This document shows, in pieces, positions 43,902 to 52,944 of a DNA stretch of 64,000 nt. The notes beneath the pieces are model-generated. The model was not told the origin of the DNA. It saw nothing but the letters and a program-made list of their open reading frames with translations, and did no database searches. Position numbers and translations under genes: made by a program. Source of the DNA: Limisoma sp963590405 (GTDB taxonomy: Bacteria; Bacteroidota; Bacteroidia; Bacteroidales; Muribaculaceae); the NCBI GenBank assembly GCA_963590405.1, contig CAVAPE010000004.1:5766-69765 (forward strand). Direction: 5' to 3'. The stretch's first letter is position 1. Every line of letters begins with the position of its first letter.

Positions 43902-44735
43902 ATGAGCAAATTGTCCTTCACAAAGATGCATGGCGCAGGCAACGACTACATTTATGTAGATTGCATGAAGTCGTGTCCGCCCGACCCAGAAAGCCTTTCC
44001 GCCCGGTTAAGTGACCGGCATAAAGGAATTGGCGCCGATGGTCTGGTGCTGATAATGCCATCGTCGGAGGCTGATTTCCGTATGCGGATGTTTAACGCCG
44101 ACGGTTCGGAGGGCAAAATGTGTGGTAACGCAGCGCGTTGTGTCGGAAAATACGTTTTCGAGAAGGGCTTGACGGCGAAACATTCCGTCTTGCTGGAAAC
44201 CTTGTCGGGCATCAAACGGCTGGATTTGCATGTCGAGGGAGCATCGGTTGAAAGCGTTACCGTGGATATGGGAAGCCCGATACTTGATGCGACGCTCATT
44301 CCTGTGAAATCAGAACAAATCAAGAACATAGAAATTGCAACAAGCAAAGGAGGGGTAGCCCTTACAGCCGTGTCGATGGGCAATCCTCACGGCGTCGTTT
44401 TTTGTAATCTCGCCGAAGTTGATGTGCATGGACTTGGTCGTGAATTGGAAGTTAATCCGATTTTCCCTGACCGCGCAAACATCGAGTTCGTCGAAGTCCT
44501 CACTCCAGAACATTTGAAAATGAGAGTGTGGGAGCGTGGAAGTGGCGAAACGATGGCTTGCGGCACGGGTGCTTGTGCCTCGTTGGTAGCAGGTGTTTTG
44601 ACTGGTCGTTGTAGCCGTCATGCGGTGCTTGATTTGCTCGGTGGTCAACTGGAAGTGGAGTGGCGTGAAAGCGACAACCATGTCTATTTAAGTGGACCAG
44701 CAGAATTTTCCTTTGAAGGGAAAGTGCAAATTTGA
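43902..44735 (+). CDS. dapF: Diaminopimelate epimerase
   Basis: Converts LL- to meso-diaminopimelate for lysine and peptidoglycan. The 277-residue protein has the start FTKMHGAGNDYIYVDC, catalytic Cys74 in GKMCGNAARC and Cys220 in TMACGTGACAS, the two-base pair of the family. Length is normal. Start 43902 follows the promoter; a three-codon reading frame (ATG ACA AAA TGA, 43894-43905) ends on the dapF ATG. The type III glnA begins 28 bp after the stop. Confidence 0.96.
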   Translation: MSKLSFTKMHGAGNDYIYVDCMKSCPPDPESLSARLSDRHKGIGADGLVLIMPSSEADFRMRMFNADGSEGKMCGNAARCVGKYVFEKGLTAKHSVLLETLSGIKRLDLHVEGASVESVTVDMGSPILDATLIPVKSEQIKNIEIATSKGGVALTAVSMGNPHGVVFCNLAEVDVHGLGRELEVNPIFPDRANIEFVEVLTPEHLKMRVWERGSGETMACGTGACASLVAGVLTGRCSRHAVLDLLGGQLEVEWRESDNHVYLSGPAEFSFEGKVQI

Positions 44736-44746
44736 TGAAAAAGCGG

Positions 44747-44754
44747 TAATTTTG
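44747..44754 (+). promoter_or_regulatory. Putative -7 box of glnA
   Basis: TAATTTTG after the dapF stop, ending 9 bp before the glnA ATG. A transcript from it would have a very short leader; read-through from dapF is an alternative. Confidence 0.35.
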
Positions 44755-44763
44755 CCTCTTGTT

Positions 44764-46953
44764 ATGTCAACATTAAGATTTAAAGTGGTAGAAGAAGCCT
44801 GTGGACGCAAAGTCGTTCCTGTGGCTATCCCAAGTGAGCGCCCGAGTGAATACTATGGTGAATATGTGTTCAACCGTGCGCAAATGTACAAATATCTTGA
44901 CAAGAACACTTACGATGCTCTTGTTTATGCCATTGACAACAAAGAGTCGTTGAGCCGTAAACTTGCCGACCAGGTTGCTGCTGGAATGAAGCAGTGGGCT
45001 ATGGAGCACGGCGCACGTCACTATTCTCACTGGTTCGCTCCGTTGACCGACGGAACAGCAGAGAAGCACGACGGATTTATCGAGCACGACGGAAAAGGCG
45101 GTGTCGTAGAGGAATTTACTGGTAAATTGCTCGTTCAGCAGGAGCCAGATGCTTCAAGTTTCCCTAATGGCGGTATCCGTAACACTTTCGAGGCTCGTGG
45201 CTACTCTGCATGGGATATTTCTTCACCAGCTTTTATCATTGACCATACACTGTGTATCCCAACAATTTTCATTGCCTACACAGGTGAGTCTCTTGACTAC
45301 AAAACACCACTTCTCCGTGCCCTTAACAGTGTTGACAAAGCCGGTACGGCAGTGGCTCGCTATTTCGACGAAAACGTTAAGCACGTTATTTCATATCTCG
45401 GATGGGAGCAGGAATATTTCCTCGTTGACAAGGCTCTTTATGCTGCCCGTCCTGACTTGGTAATGACTGGTCGCACTTTGATGGGTCACGAGAGTGCCAA
45501 GAACCAACAACTTGAGGACCACTATTTCGGTTCAATTCCATCACGCGTTGAGGCATTTATGCTCGACCTTGAGATTGAGTGCCATCGCCTCGGCATCCCG
45601 GCAAAGACCCGTCACAACGAGGTCGCTCCTAACCAGTTTGAGCTTGCTCCAGTGTTTGAGGAGACAAACCTTGCCAACGACCACAACTTGCTTTTGATGT
45701 CGTTGATGACAGAAGTGGCTCACCGCCACAATTTTGAGGTGCTTCTCCACGAGAAACCATTCGCCGGTGTAAATGGTTCTGGTAAGCACAACAACTGGAG
45801 CCTTGGTACTGACACAGGCGCAATGCTGTTCAGCCCGGGCAAGACTCCGAAGGATAACCTTCAGTTTATCGCTTTCCTTGCGAATGTAATGGCTGCCGTG
45901 CAACGCCACAACGCATTGCTTAAAGCATCCATATCTTCTGCCACCAACGAGCACCGTCTTGGTGCGAACGAGGCACCGCCAGCAATCATCTCAATGTTCC
46001 TCGGCGCTCAGATTTCCGATGTAATCAACCGCTTGCTCAGCGATACAGAAGATGACAATTTCGCATTCTCTGGCAAGGAAGGTCTTACGTTGAAGAATGT
46101 ATCTCAGATTCCTGAGTTGCTCGTCGACAACACCGATCGTAACCGTACTTCGCCATTTGCTTTCACTGGTAACCGCTTCGAGTTCCGCGCAATCGGTTCT
46201 TCTGCCAACTGTGCATCGGCAATGACTGCCGTCAATGCTGCTGTAGCAGAGCAACTCACCAAGTTTAAGGTGGCTGTTGATGCTCGTATCGCAGCCGGTG
46301 AAATCAAGGAACACGCTATCCTTGAAGAGGCTAAGAAACTCTTCCGCGAAAATCAGGCTGTGCATTTCGACGGCAACGGCTACAGCGATGAGTGGAAAGA
46401 AGAGGCAGCACTTCGTGGTCTTGACTGCGAATCGAGTGTGCCACGCATCTTCGATGCTTACCTCAAACCGGAAAGCATCGAGTTGTTCAAGAACACTGGC
46501 GTATTCACCGAGGTTGAACTTCAGGCCCGCAATGAGGTGAAGTGGGAGATGTACACTAAGAAAATTCAGATTGAAGCACGCGTGCTCGGCGATTTGGCTA
46601 TCAACCATATCATTCCAGTTGCAACACGCTACCAGTCGTTGCTCCTTGACAATGTGATGAAAATCAAGACAATCTTCGAGGGTAATGACGACGGTTTGGC
46701 TGAACAGGAGAAGGAAACAATCAAGAAGATTGCAAAACACATATTCGTTATCAAGGACGAGGTTGCCAAGATGGTAAATGCTCGCAAGGCTGCCAACAAG
46801 ATTGAGAACGAACGTGAAAAAGCAATCCAATACCACGACACTGTTAAGCCATTGATGGATGTTATCCGCTACCACATCGACAAACTCGAATTGATGGTGG
46901 ACAACGAAATGTGGCCATTGCCTAAGTATAGAGAACTTTTGTTTATACGATAA
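44764..46953 (+). CDS. glnA: Glutamine synthetase type III
   Basis: Forms glutamine from glutamate and ammonia with ATP. The protein is 729 residues, the size of Bacteroides GSIII and much longer than GSI. GSIII-N domain motifs are SHWFAPLTDGTAEKHDGF and NGGIRNTFEARGYSAWD. Catalytic motifs are GWEQEYFLVDK, KTRHNEVAPNQFELAPVFEE and GVNGSGKHNNWS. The start MSTLRFKVVEEACGRK is typical; an in-frame ATG at 44692 lies inside dapF and is rejected. It is followed after 9 bp by a glutamine-using PurF-like gene, so the pair is probably one unit of nitrogen metabolism. Confidence 0.95.
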   Translation: MSTLRFKVVEEACGRKVVPVAIPSERPSEYYGEYVFNRAQMYKYLDKNTYDALVYAIDNKESLSRKLADQVAAGMKQWAMEHGARHYSHWFAPLTDGTAEKHDGFIEHDGKGGVVEEFTGKLLVQQEPDASSFPNGGIRNTFEARGYSAWDISSPAFIIDHTLCIPTIFIAYTGESLDYKTPLLRALNSVDKAGTAVARYFDENVKHVISYLGWEQEYFLVDKALYAARPDLVMTGRTLMGHESAKNQQLEDHYFGSIPSRVEAFMLDLEIECHRLGIPAKTRHNEVAPNQFELAPVFEETNLANDHNLLLMSLMTEVAHRHNFEVLLHEKPFAGVNGSGKHNNWSLGTDTGAMLFSPGKTPKDNLQFIAFLANVMAAVQRHNALLKASISSATNEHRLGANEAPPAIISMFLGAQISDVINRLLSDTEDDNFAFSGKEGLTLKNVSQIPELLVDNTDRNRTSPFAFTGNRFEFRAIGSSANCASAMTAVNAAVAEQLTKFKVAVDARIAAGEIKEHAILEEAKKLFRENQAVHFDGNGYSDEWKEEAALRGLDCESSVPRIFDAYLKPESIELFKNTGVFTEVELQARNEVKWEMYTKKIQIEARVLGDLAINHIIPVATRYQSLLLDNVMKIKTIFEGNDDGLAEQEKETIKKIAKHIFVIKDEVAKMVNARKAANKIENEREKAIQYHDTVKPLMDVIRYHIDKLELMVDNEMWPLPKYRELLFIR

Positions 46954-46962
46954 TAAGCTTTA

Positions 46963-48837
46963 ATGGAGCAAATAAAACATGAATGTGGAGTGGCGATGAT
47001 TCGGCTTTTGAAGCCGCTTCGCCACTACTACGAAAAATACGGTGCATACACTTACGGGCTCAACAAACTCTATTTGTTGATGGAGAAGCAACATAACCGA
47101 GGTCAGGAGGCCGCTGGTATTGGTTGCGTCAAACTCAACGTGGAGCCCGGAAGTGAATACATCAATCGAGAGAGAGCCCTTGGCGCTGGTGCAATCCAGG
47201 AAATTTTCGACAAGGTAAATCACGAAATTGATGCTGCATTGCACACGGAAAACTCAATGGACAATGTCCCATATGTAGGTGAACTATATATGGGGCATTT
47301 GCGCTATAGTACGACTGGTAAGTCGGGAATGAGCTATGTGCATCCGTTTCTCCGACGCAACAACTGGCGCTCGCGCAATCTGTTGCTGTGCGGCAATTTC
47401 AACATGACCAATGTCGACCAGATTTTCGACGCCGTTGTTAGTCAGGGTCAGCACCCGCGTATCTATTCGGATACGTTTATGATTCTTGAGCAACTCGGTC
47501 ACGCTCTCGACTGCGAGCACGATCGTTTGTATCGCGAATACTGCAAGAGTGTGGACAACGGCAATGACTTGGCACGGAAAATCGAGGACAATCTCTGCAT
47601 TGACAATATCCTCCGCAATCAGGCAAATCTTTGGGATGGCGGCTTCGTGATTTGCGGTATGACTGGCTCCGGCGATATGTTTGCATTGCGCGACAGCAAG
47701 GGAATCCGTCCGGCGTTCTATTATCACGATGATGAAATTGTTGTGGTTGCATCAGAGCGACCAGTGATTCAAACTGTGCTCAATGTGAGTGTCGATGATG
47801 TCAAGGAACTGACACCAGGCTCTGCCCTTATTGTGAATAAGAAAGGCGACCTCGCGATCGACGATATTCTCGGACAGGCAGACAATCAGCGTTGTTCGTT
47901 TGAGCGAATCTATTTCTCGCGCGGTAGCGACAAGGACATCTATGCCGAGCGTAAGGCTCTTGGCGAAAATGTTGTTCCCGACTTGCTTGATGCCATCGAC
48001 CACGATTTGGACAACACCGTGTTCTCCTTTATTCCGAACACGGCTGAGGTGGCATTCTATGGAATGATGGAAGGGCTCGAACGCCGATTGTCGCTGCAAA
48101 AGGCAGAGGAAATCAAGGCTCTTGACCCTAATGCTGTCGACTATGATGAGCGGTTAACTGCCATCCTGAACCGTAGGCTTCGTCAGGAAAAGGTGGCAAT
48201 AAAGGACATCAAGTTGCGCACATTCATTGCCGAGGGCACCTCGCGAAACGACCTCGCTGCCCACGTCTATGATGTTACATACGGAGTGGTCAGACCAACT
48301 GATAATTTGGTGGTGATTGACGACAGTATTGTGCGCGGCACTACGTTGAAGCAGTCAATCATCAGAATGCTCGACCGATTGAACCCGAAGAAGATTGTCA
48401 TTGTTTCTTCATCGCCGCAAGTGCGTTTCCCGGACTGCTACGGAATCGATATGTCGCGAATGGGCGAGTTCATTGCCTTTAAGTCGGCTATCGAACTTCT
48501 GAAGGACCGCGGCATGCAGAATGTCATTGATGAAACTTATGCGGAATGTCTTCGCCAACTGAAACGTCCGATGGCGGAAATGGAAAATGCGGTGAAACGC
48601 ATTTATGCGCCGTTTACCGACAAGGAAATATCGCGGAAGATGGCTGAGATGATTACACCTGAGGGAACTAAAGCAGAGGTGGAAATCGTTTATCAGAGCC
48701 TCGACGGTCTGCACAAGGCAATAACCACATGCCCAGGCGATTGGTATTTCTCGGGCAATTTCCCTACACCTGGCGGCAACCGTCTTGTAAATAGGGCTTT
48801 TGTTAATTTCTATGAGGGCAATACTGAGAGAAGATAG
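46963..48837 (+). CDS. Amidophosphoribosyltransferase-like protein (long PurF paralogue)
   Basis: A 624-residue protein with an N-terminal Ntn glutamine amidohydrolase domain (candidate nucleophile Cys8 in HECGVAM, then KQHNRGQEAAGIGC and GHLRYSTTGKSG) and a C-terminal phosphoribosyltransferase domain with the PRPP loop VVIDDSIVRGTT near residues 450-461. It is about 130-150 residues longer than ordinary PurF, with inserts in the glutaminase part and a C-terminal extension. The first step of purine synthesis is the usual annotation; a different phosphoribosylamine role is possible. It lies 9 bp after glnA, which supplies its glutamine. Confidence 0.85.
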   Translation: MEQIKHECGVAMIRLLKPLRHYYEKYGAYTYGLNKLYLLMEKQHNRGQEAAGIGCVKLNVEPGSEYINRERALGAGAIQEIFDKVNHEIDAALHTENSMDNVPYVGELYMGHLRYSTTGKSGMSYVHPFLRRNNWRSRNLLLCGNFNMTNVDQIFDAVVSQGQHPRIYSDTFMILEQLGHALDCEHDRLYREYCKSVDNGNDLARKIEDNLCIDNILRNQANLWDGGFVICGMTGSGDMFALRDSKGIRPAFYYHDDEIVVVASERPVIQTVLNVSVDDVKELTPGSALIVNKKGDLAIDDILGQADNQRCSFERIYFSRGSDKDIYAERKALGENVVPDLLDAIDHDLDNTVFSFIPNTAEVAFYGMMEGLERRLSLQKAEEIKALDPNAVDYDERLTAILNRRLRQEKVAIKDIKLRTFIAEGTSRNDLAAHVYDVTYGVVRPTDNLVVIDDSIVRGTTLKQSIIRMLDRLNPKKIVIVSSSPQVRFPDCYGIDMSRMGEFIAFKSAIELLKDRGMQNVIDETYAECLRQLKRPMAEMENAVKRIYAPFTDKEISRKMAEMITPEGTKAEVEIVYQSLDGLHKAITTCPGDWYFSGNFPTPGGNRLVNRAFVNFYEGNTERR

Positions 48838-48864
48838 TAAAATAAAATAGCAGAATTAACGTTG

Positions 48865-48898
48865 AAGTCATTAGGGGCATAGGGCCTCTAATGACTTT
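48865..48898 (+). terminator. 14-bp hairpin before the prolyl oligopeptidase gene
   Basis: AAGTCATTAGGGGC (48865-48878) pairs with 48884-48897 (one G-U) around a 5-base loop. It ends only 10 bp before the next ATG and has just three T's, so it may terminate the glnA transcript or act as a leader element. Confidence 0.5.
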
Positions 48899-48907
48899 GG
48901 CTTAAAT

Positions 48908-51031
48908 ATGAGTATGAAGAAAATTGGAATTATATTAGGTGGAATGGCAACGGCAGCAACTGTGTCGGTTGCCACTCCGATACTCAACTATCCTGTTGCG
49001 GAAAAGCAGGATGTTGTTGATGATTATTTCGGCACAAAAGTGGCTGACCCTTATCGTTGGCTTGAAAATGACACATCAAAGCAAACGGCAGCATGGGTAG
49101 CAGCAGAGCGTGCTGTGACGGGTAAATATCTACAGTCGCTACCTTATCGTAGCGAAATCACGCGGCAGTTGCGTAGCATGATGGGGATTGAGCAAATATC
49201 CGCTCCGACAAAGAAGAATGGTAAATACTATTATTTCTATAATAGCGGTACGCAAAACCAGTCAGTGCTCTATGAGGCAGACAAGCCGGGGGAGCGTGGT
49301 CGTGTATTTCTCGACCCAAATACATTGTCAAACGAGGGTACTGTCGCACTTCAGGCTGTGGAATTTTCGAAGGACGGCAAATATATGCTTTATTCCGTTT
49401 CTCGCAACGGCTCCGATTGGGAAGAGGTATATGTCAAGGATGTCGCCACGGGTAAAGACCTTTCCGACCACTTGAAATGGGTAAAAGTGTCGTATTTTTC
49501 ATGGTATAAGGACGGATTTTTTTATAGCGCCTATGACGCGCCTGTCGATGGCAAGGAGTATTCGAACTCAAACGAGAACCACAAAATTTACTATCACAAA
49601 GTCGGTACATCGCAGAAGGAGGATAAGTTGATCTATCAGGATGAGCGCTATCCGTTGCGTTTCTATCGTGCATACTGCGATGAAGATTCCAACCTTCTCT
49701 TCGTTTATGTCGAAGGTATAGGCAACGGTCAGGGCTTGTATGTGAAAAATCTGAAGGAAAAGGATTCGGAATTAGTATGTATCAACGACAATTTCGATGA
49801 TATGTGTATACTTGTAGGAGTGGAGAAAAACAAACTCTATTTGCTCACAAATCAGGGCACCCCAAAGGGGCGACTTGTCGTGGCAGACGTGAAGACCCCT
49901 CGCAACTGGACTAATGTGCTTCCTGAAACTGACAATGTGCTTTCTAACGCTGACATTGTCAACGGAAAGTTGATTGCTGTCTACGACAAGGATGCATCAA
50001 GCCATGCCTATGTCTATACCCTTGATGGCAAATTGCTCCACGAAGTGGCATTGCCAAGCATCGGAACAGTGTCGTTCTCTTGCTCGGCAAAGAGTAAGGA
50101 TATTTACTACACCTTCTCTTCGTTTGTCTATCCGCCGACTGTCTATAAATATGACATAAACAAAAACACATCGGTTGTCTACAGTCAGCCGAAGATTGAT
50201 TTCTCACCAGAGAATTACGTTACTGAACAAGTGTTCTTCCCAAGCAAGGACGGCACAAAGATTCCGATGACACTCACCTATAAAAAGGGTTTGAAAAAAG
50301 ACGGTAGCGCACCTTTGTGGATATATGGCTACGGTGGTTTTGGCCTCACAATGTATCCTACTTTTAAATCGCGTCGTATGTTTATCCTCGAAAATGGATT
50401 TGTCTACGCTCAGGTTAATCTCCGTGGCGGCAATGAATATGGCGAGGAATGGCATAAGGCAGGTTCAAAGATGCAGAAGCAAAACGTGTTCGACGATTTT
50501 ACGGCTGCAACAGAATGGTGCATCGCAAACGGATACACCAGCAAAGGACGCATTGTGGCTGAAGGTGGCTCGAATGGCGGACTTCTCGTCGGCGCATGCG
50601 TAAATCAGCGCCCTGATTTGTACACAGTAGCATTCCCGATGGTTGGTGTGATGGATATGTTGCGCTATCACTATTTTACTGTTGGTTGGAACTGGGCGCC
50701 TGACTATGGAACAAGTGCCGACAGTAAGGAGATGTTTGAATATCTGAAGGCATATTCGCCGCTCCACAACATTAAGAACGATGGCACGCCTTATCCGGCG
50801 ATTATGGTGACCACAGCCGACCACGATGACCGCGTAGTGCCTGCGCATTCGTTCAAATATGCAGCGACATTGCAAGCAAGCAACACTGGCGACCAGCCTA
50901 AAATCATCCGCATCGAGAGCAATGCAGGTCACGGAGGCGGCATGCCGTTCGACAAGATGATTGCAGAATATGCCGATGTCTATGCTTTCGCATTCAATAT
51001 TCTTGGCATCAAGCCGGCAACTGCAAAATGA
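48908..51031 (+). CDS. Prolyl oligopeptidase family serine peptidase (S9A), secreted
   Basis: Cleaves after proline in short peptides. The 707-residue protein has an N-terminal signal-like segment (GIILGGMATAATVSVATP), then the propeller start YPVAEKQDVVDDYFGTKVADPYRWLEN characteristic of S9A. The hydrolase domain carries Ser555 in EGGSNGGLL, Asp641 in ADHDDRVV and His675 in NAGHGGG, which lines up closely with the Ser-Asp-His triad of mammalian POP. Probably periplasmic. The stop overlaps the start of the S12 hydrolase gene (ATGA). Confidence 0.93.
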   Translation: MSMKKIGIILGGMATAATVSVATPILNYPVAEKQDVVDDYFGTKVADPYRWLENDTSKQTAAWVAAERAVTGKYLQSLPYRSEITRQLRSMMGIEQISAPTKKNGKYYYFYNSGTQNQSVLYEADKPGERGRVFLDPNTLSNEGTVALQAVEFSKDGKYMLYSVSRNGSDWEEVYVKDVATGKDLSDHLKWVKVSYFSWYKDGFFYSAYDAPVDGKEYSNSNENHKIYYHKVGTSQKEDKLIYQDERYPLRFYRAYCDEDSNLLFVYVEGIGNGQGLYVKNLKEKDSELVCINDNFDDMCILVGVEKNKLYLLTNQGTPKGRLVVADVKTPRNWTNVLPETDNVLSNADIVNGKLIAVYDKDASSHAYVYTLDGKLLHEVALPSIGTVSFSCSAKSKDIYYTFSSFVYPPTVYKYDINKNTSVVYSQPKIDFSPENYVTEQVFFPSKDGTKIPMTLTYKKGLKKDGSAPLWIYGYGGFGLTMYPTFKSRRMFILENGFVYAQVNLRGGNEYGEEWHKAGSKMQKQNVFDDFTAATEWCIANGYTSKGRIVAEGGSNGGLLVGACVNQRPDLYTVAFPMVGVMDMLRYHYFTVGWNWAPDYGTSADSKEMFEYLKAYSPLHNIKNDGTPYPAIMVTTADHDDRVVPAHSFKYAATLQASNTGDQPKIIRIESNAGHGGGMPFDKMIAEYADVYAFAFNILGIKPATAK

Positions 51032-52215
51032 TTATGAGCAAGAAAACACTATTAACCACTGGACTGGTAGCATTAGCATCTGTTGCTTCTGCTGCCAGTC
51101 CAGCATATTTTGAGGCGGCTTGCAAAATTGACTCTTTGATGCGTTCTAATTTCGGCGATGGAGAGCCAGGGGCAGCAATCTTAATAGCCAAAGGGAATGA
51201 CGTAATCATAGACCGTGGTTATGGCGTGGCAGACATTGTGAGCAATGAGAAAATCGACGGCAACACGATGTTTAATCTGGCATCAATTTCTAAGCAATTC
51301 ACTGTTGCTGGAGTTCTGTCGCTTGCCGACAGAAAGAAATTGAGTGTTCCCGACCCCGTATCGAAATACCTCGATTATAAAAGTCCGCAGTGGAGCAAGA
51401 TTAATCTCGGACATCTTATGAGCCACTCCTCGGGAGTAATCGACCTTCGTCCGCGCTCCGACAGGCAATGGATGATTCATGCAACGGATATGGAAAGCGT
51501 CGCATATATGGACACCCTTTCACAGTTCCGTTTTGAGCCGGGTACAGCCTATGAGTACATCAACCCAACGTTTCAGGTGCTGGAATGTATCATCATGAAA
51601 CTGTCGGGAATGTCGTTCGACGACTATCAGCAGAAATATGTGTTTTCTCCAGCGGGTCTTAGTAGTACTACCTATTTTGAGCCAGATAAGGTTATTCCCT
51701 ATATGGCGCACGCCTATCAGAAGGACGGTGGCGGAGGCGAACAGGATTTTGCGGGAAAGGTTTCTGCCGCAGGGAAAACTGTGGTCGACGGGTCGCCTTG
51801 GAAAGAATGTGACTACGGCGAAGAAACATTTTTTGCCACAAAGGCTGATGGCGGCATATATTCGTCCACTCATGAGATGCTGAAGTGGATGACTGCACTG
51901 GAGCAGGGCAGGGTAATAAGCAAAAATGCCTTGAAGCAGGCGTATACTCCCCACACAAAAGTGTCGGGTAGCATCTACTGCGACTATCAGAACAGACCAA
52001 ACACTTGGTATGGCTATGGATTTTTCATTGACCGCACACCAGGAATGCCCGAAAAAATCTACCATACGGGCGACAACGGAGGCTTCCAGAATTATGCTGC
52101 CAGTTATCCATCGCTTGGCGTGAAAATTATCCTTCTCGCCAATCGCAACGACTTCGACCGATGGCCGCTTGTTAAGCAAATCGACACCATCATCCATGCT
52201 GCTGGACTGCTGTAA
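51028..52215 (+). CDS. Serine hydrolase, beta-lactamase/S12 family, secreted
   Basis: A 395-residue exported protein with signal peptide MSKKTLLTTGLVALASVASA. The penicillin-binding fold motifs are SISK (SxxK, Ser86 and Lys89), YEYIN (YxN) and HTGDNGG in place of KTG. This set is typical of S12 peptidases (D-Ala-D-Ala carboxypeptidase, esterase or class C beta-lactamase-like proteins); which substrate it uses is not visible. Start 51028 overlaps the peptidase stop; ATG 51034 is equally possible. The pair forms a two-gene operon of secreted hydrolases. Confidence 0.88.
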   Translation: MIMSKKTLLTTGLVALASVASAASPAYFEAACKIDSLMRSNFGDGEPGAAILIAKGNDVIIDRGYGVADIVSNEKIDGNTMFNLASISKQFTVAGVLSLADRKKLSVPDPVSKYLDYKSPQWSKINLGHLMSHSSGVIDLRPRSDRQWMIHATDMESVAYMDTLSQFRFEPGTAYEYINPTFQVLECIIMKLSGMSFDDYQQKYVFSPAGLSSTTYFEPDKVIPYMAHAYQKDGGGGEQDFAGKVSAAGKTVVDGSPWKECDYGEETFFATKADGGIYSSTHEMLKWMTALEQGRVISKNALKQAYTPHTKVSGSIYCDYQNRPNTWYGYGFFIDRTPGMPEKIYHTGDNGGFQNYAASYPSLGVKIILLANRNDFDRWPLVKQIDTIIHAAGLL

Positions 52216-52285
52216 ATATCGTGATTCCATTTGTCGGATAGATTAATAAAAAGTCAAAACCAAAAGAAAATCGCGCAACTTGTAT

Positions 52286-52293
52286 TAACTTTG
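52286..52293 (+). promoter_or_regulatory. Putative -7 box of the ruvA-sprA operon
   Basis: TAACTTTG matches TAnnTTTG, 24 bp before the ruvA ATG. Confidence 0.5.
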
Positions 52294-52317
52294 TTTTTGG
52301 ACTAAATCAGGAAAATT

Positions 52318-52896
52318 ATGATTGAATACGTTAAAGGAGAACTCGCTGAACTGACACCAGCCAGCGCCGTGGTGGAATGTGGCGGAGTAGGGTACTTGCT
52401 CAATATATCACTCAACACCTACACTCGTTTGCAAAACTTGAAGCAGGCGAAAGTCTTCGTCTATGAAGCAATCCGTGAGGATGCCTATGTGCTCTATGGT
52501 TTTGCCGACAAGGCGGAGCGTGAATTGTTTATACTTCTTATCTCGGTGTCGGGCGTAGGTCCTAACACTGCACGTATGATTTTGTCGTCATTCACACCGA
52601 ATGATCTTAATGGGGTAATCGCTTCGGGCAATGTCAATTTGCTGAAGGGTGTGAAAGGTATTGGCGCAAAAACCGCTCAACGCATAATTGTTGACCTCAA
52701 GGATAAAATAAAACAGGGTGAAGATACGTTTATATTACAGGCAAGCAAGTCGGAGGAATATGAAGAGGCCGTTGCTGCGCTTGTAATGCTTGGATTTCCG
52801 AAGGTTGCAGTGCAGAAGGTTGTGGGAAATCTTTTGAAGGAGAGCCCTGATGACAAGGTCGAAAGCCTGATAAAGAAAGCATTAAAAATGCTGTAG
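52318..52896 (+). CDS. ruvA: Holliday junction DNA helicase subunit RuvA
   Basis: Binds Holliday junctions and loads RuvB for branch migration. The 192-residue protein has the N-terminal OB fold (MIEYVKGELAEL, then VVECGGVGYLLNIS), paired helix-hairpin-helix motifs (SVSGVGPNTARMIL and LKGVKGIGAKTAQRIIVDLK), and the C-terminal RuvB-binding helices (AALVMLGFPKVAVQKVV). Length is typical. It precedes sprA by 48 bp on the same strand; this pairing is also seen in other Bacteroidota. Confidence 0.96.
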   Translation: MIEYVKGELAELTPASAVVECGGVGYLLNISLNTYTRLQNLKQAKVFVYEAIREDAYVLYGFADKAERELFILLISVSGVGPNTARMILSSFTPNDLNGVIASGNVNLLKGVKGIGAKTAQRIIVDLKDKIKQGEDTFILQASKSEEYEEAVAALVMLGFPKVAVQKVVGNLLKESPDDKVESLIKKALKML

Positions 52897-52944
52897 CCAA
52901 CTTTGCCTCGCTCCGACATTTAAAAGCGACCCTGTTTTTATTGA

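Noticed and set aside
44692..44763. Start of glutamine synthetase inside dapF
   Set aside because: Type III enzymes begin near MSTLRF; the earlier frame only overlaps dapF coding sequence.
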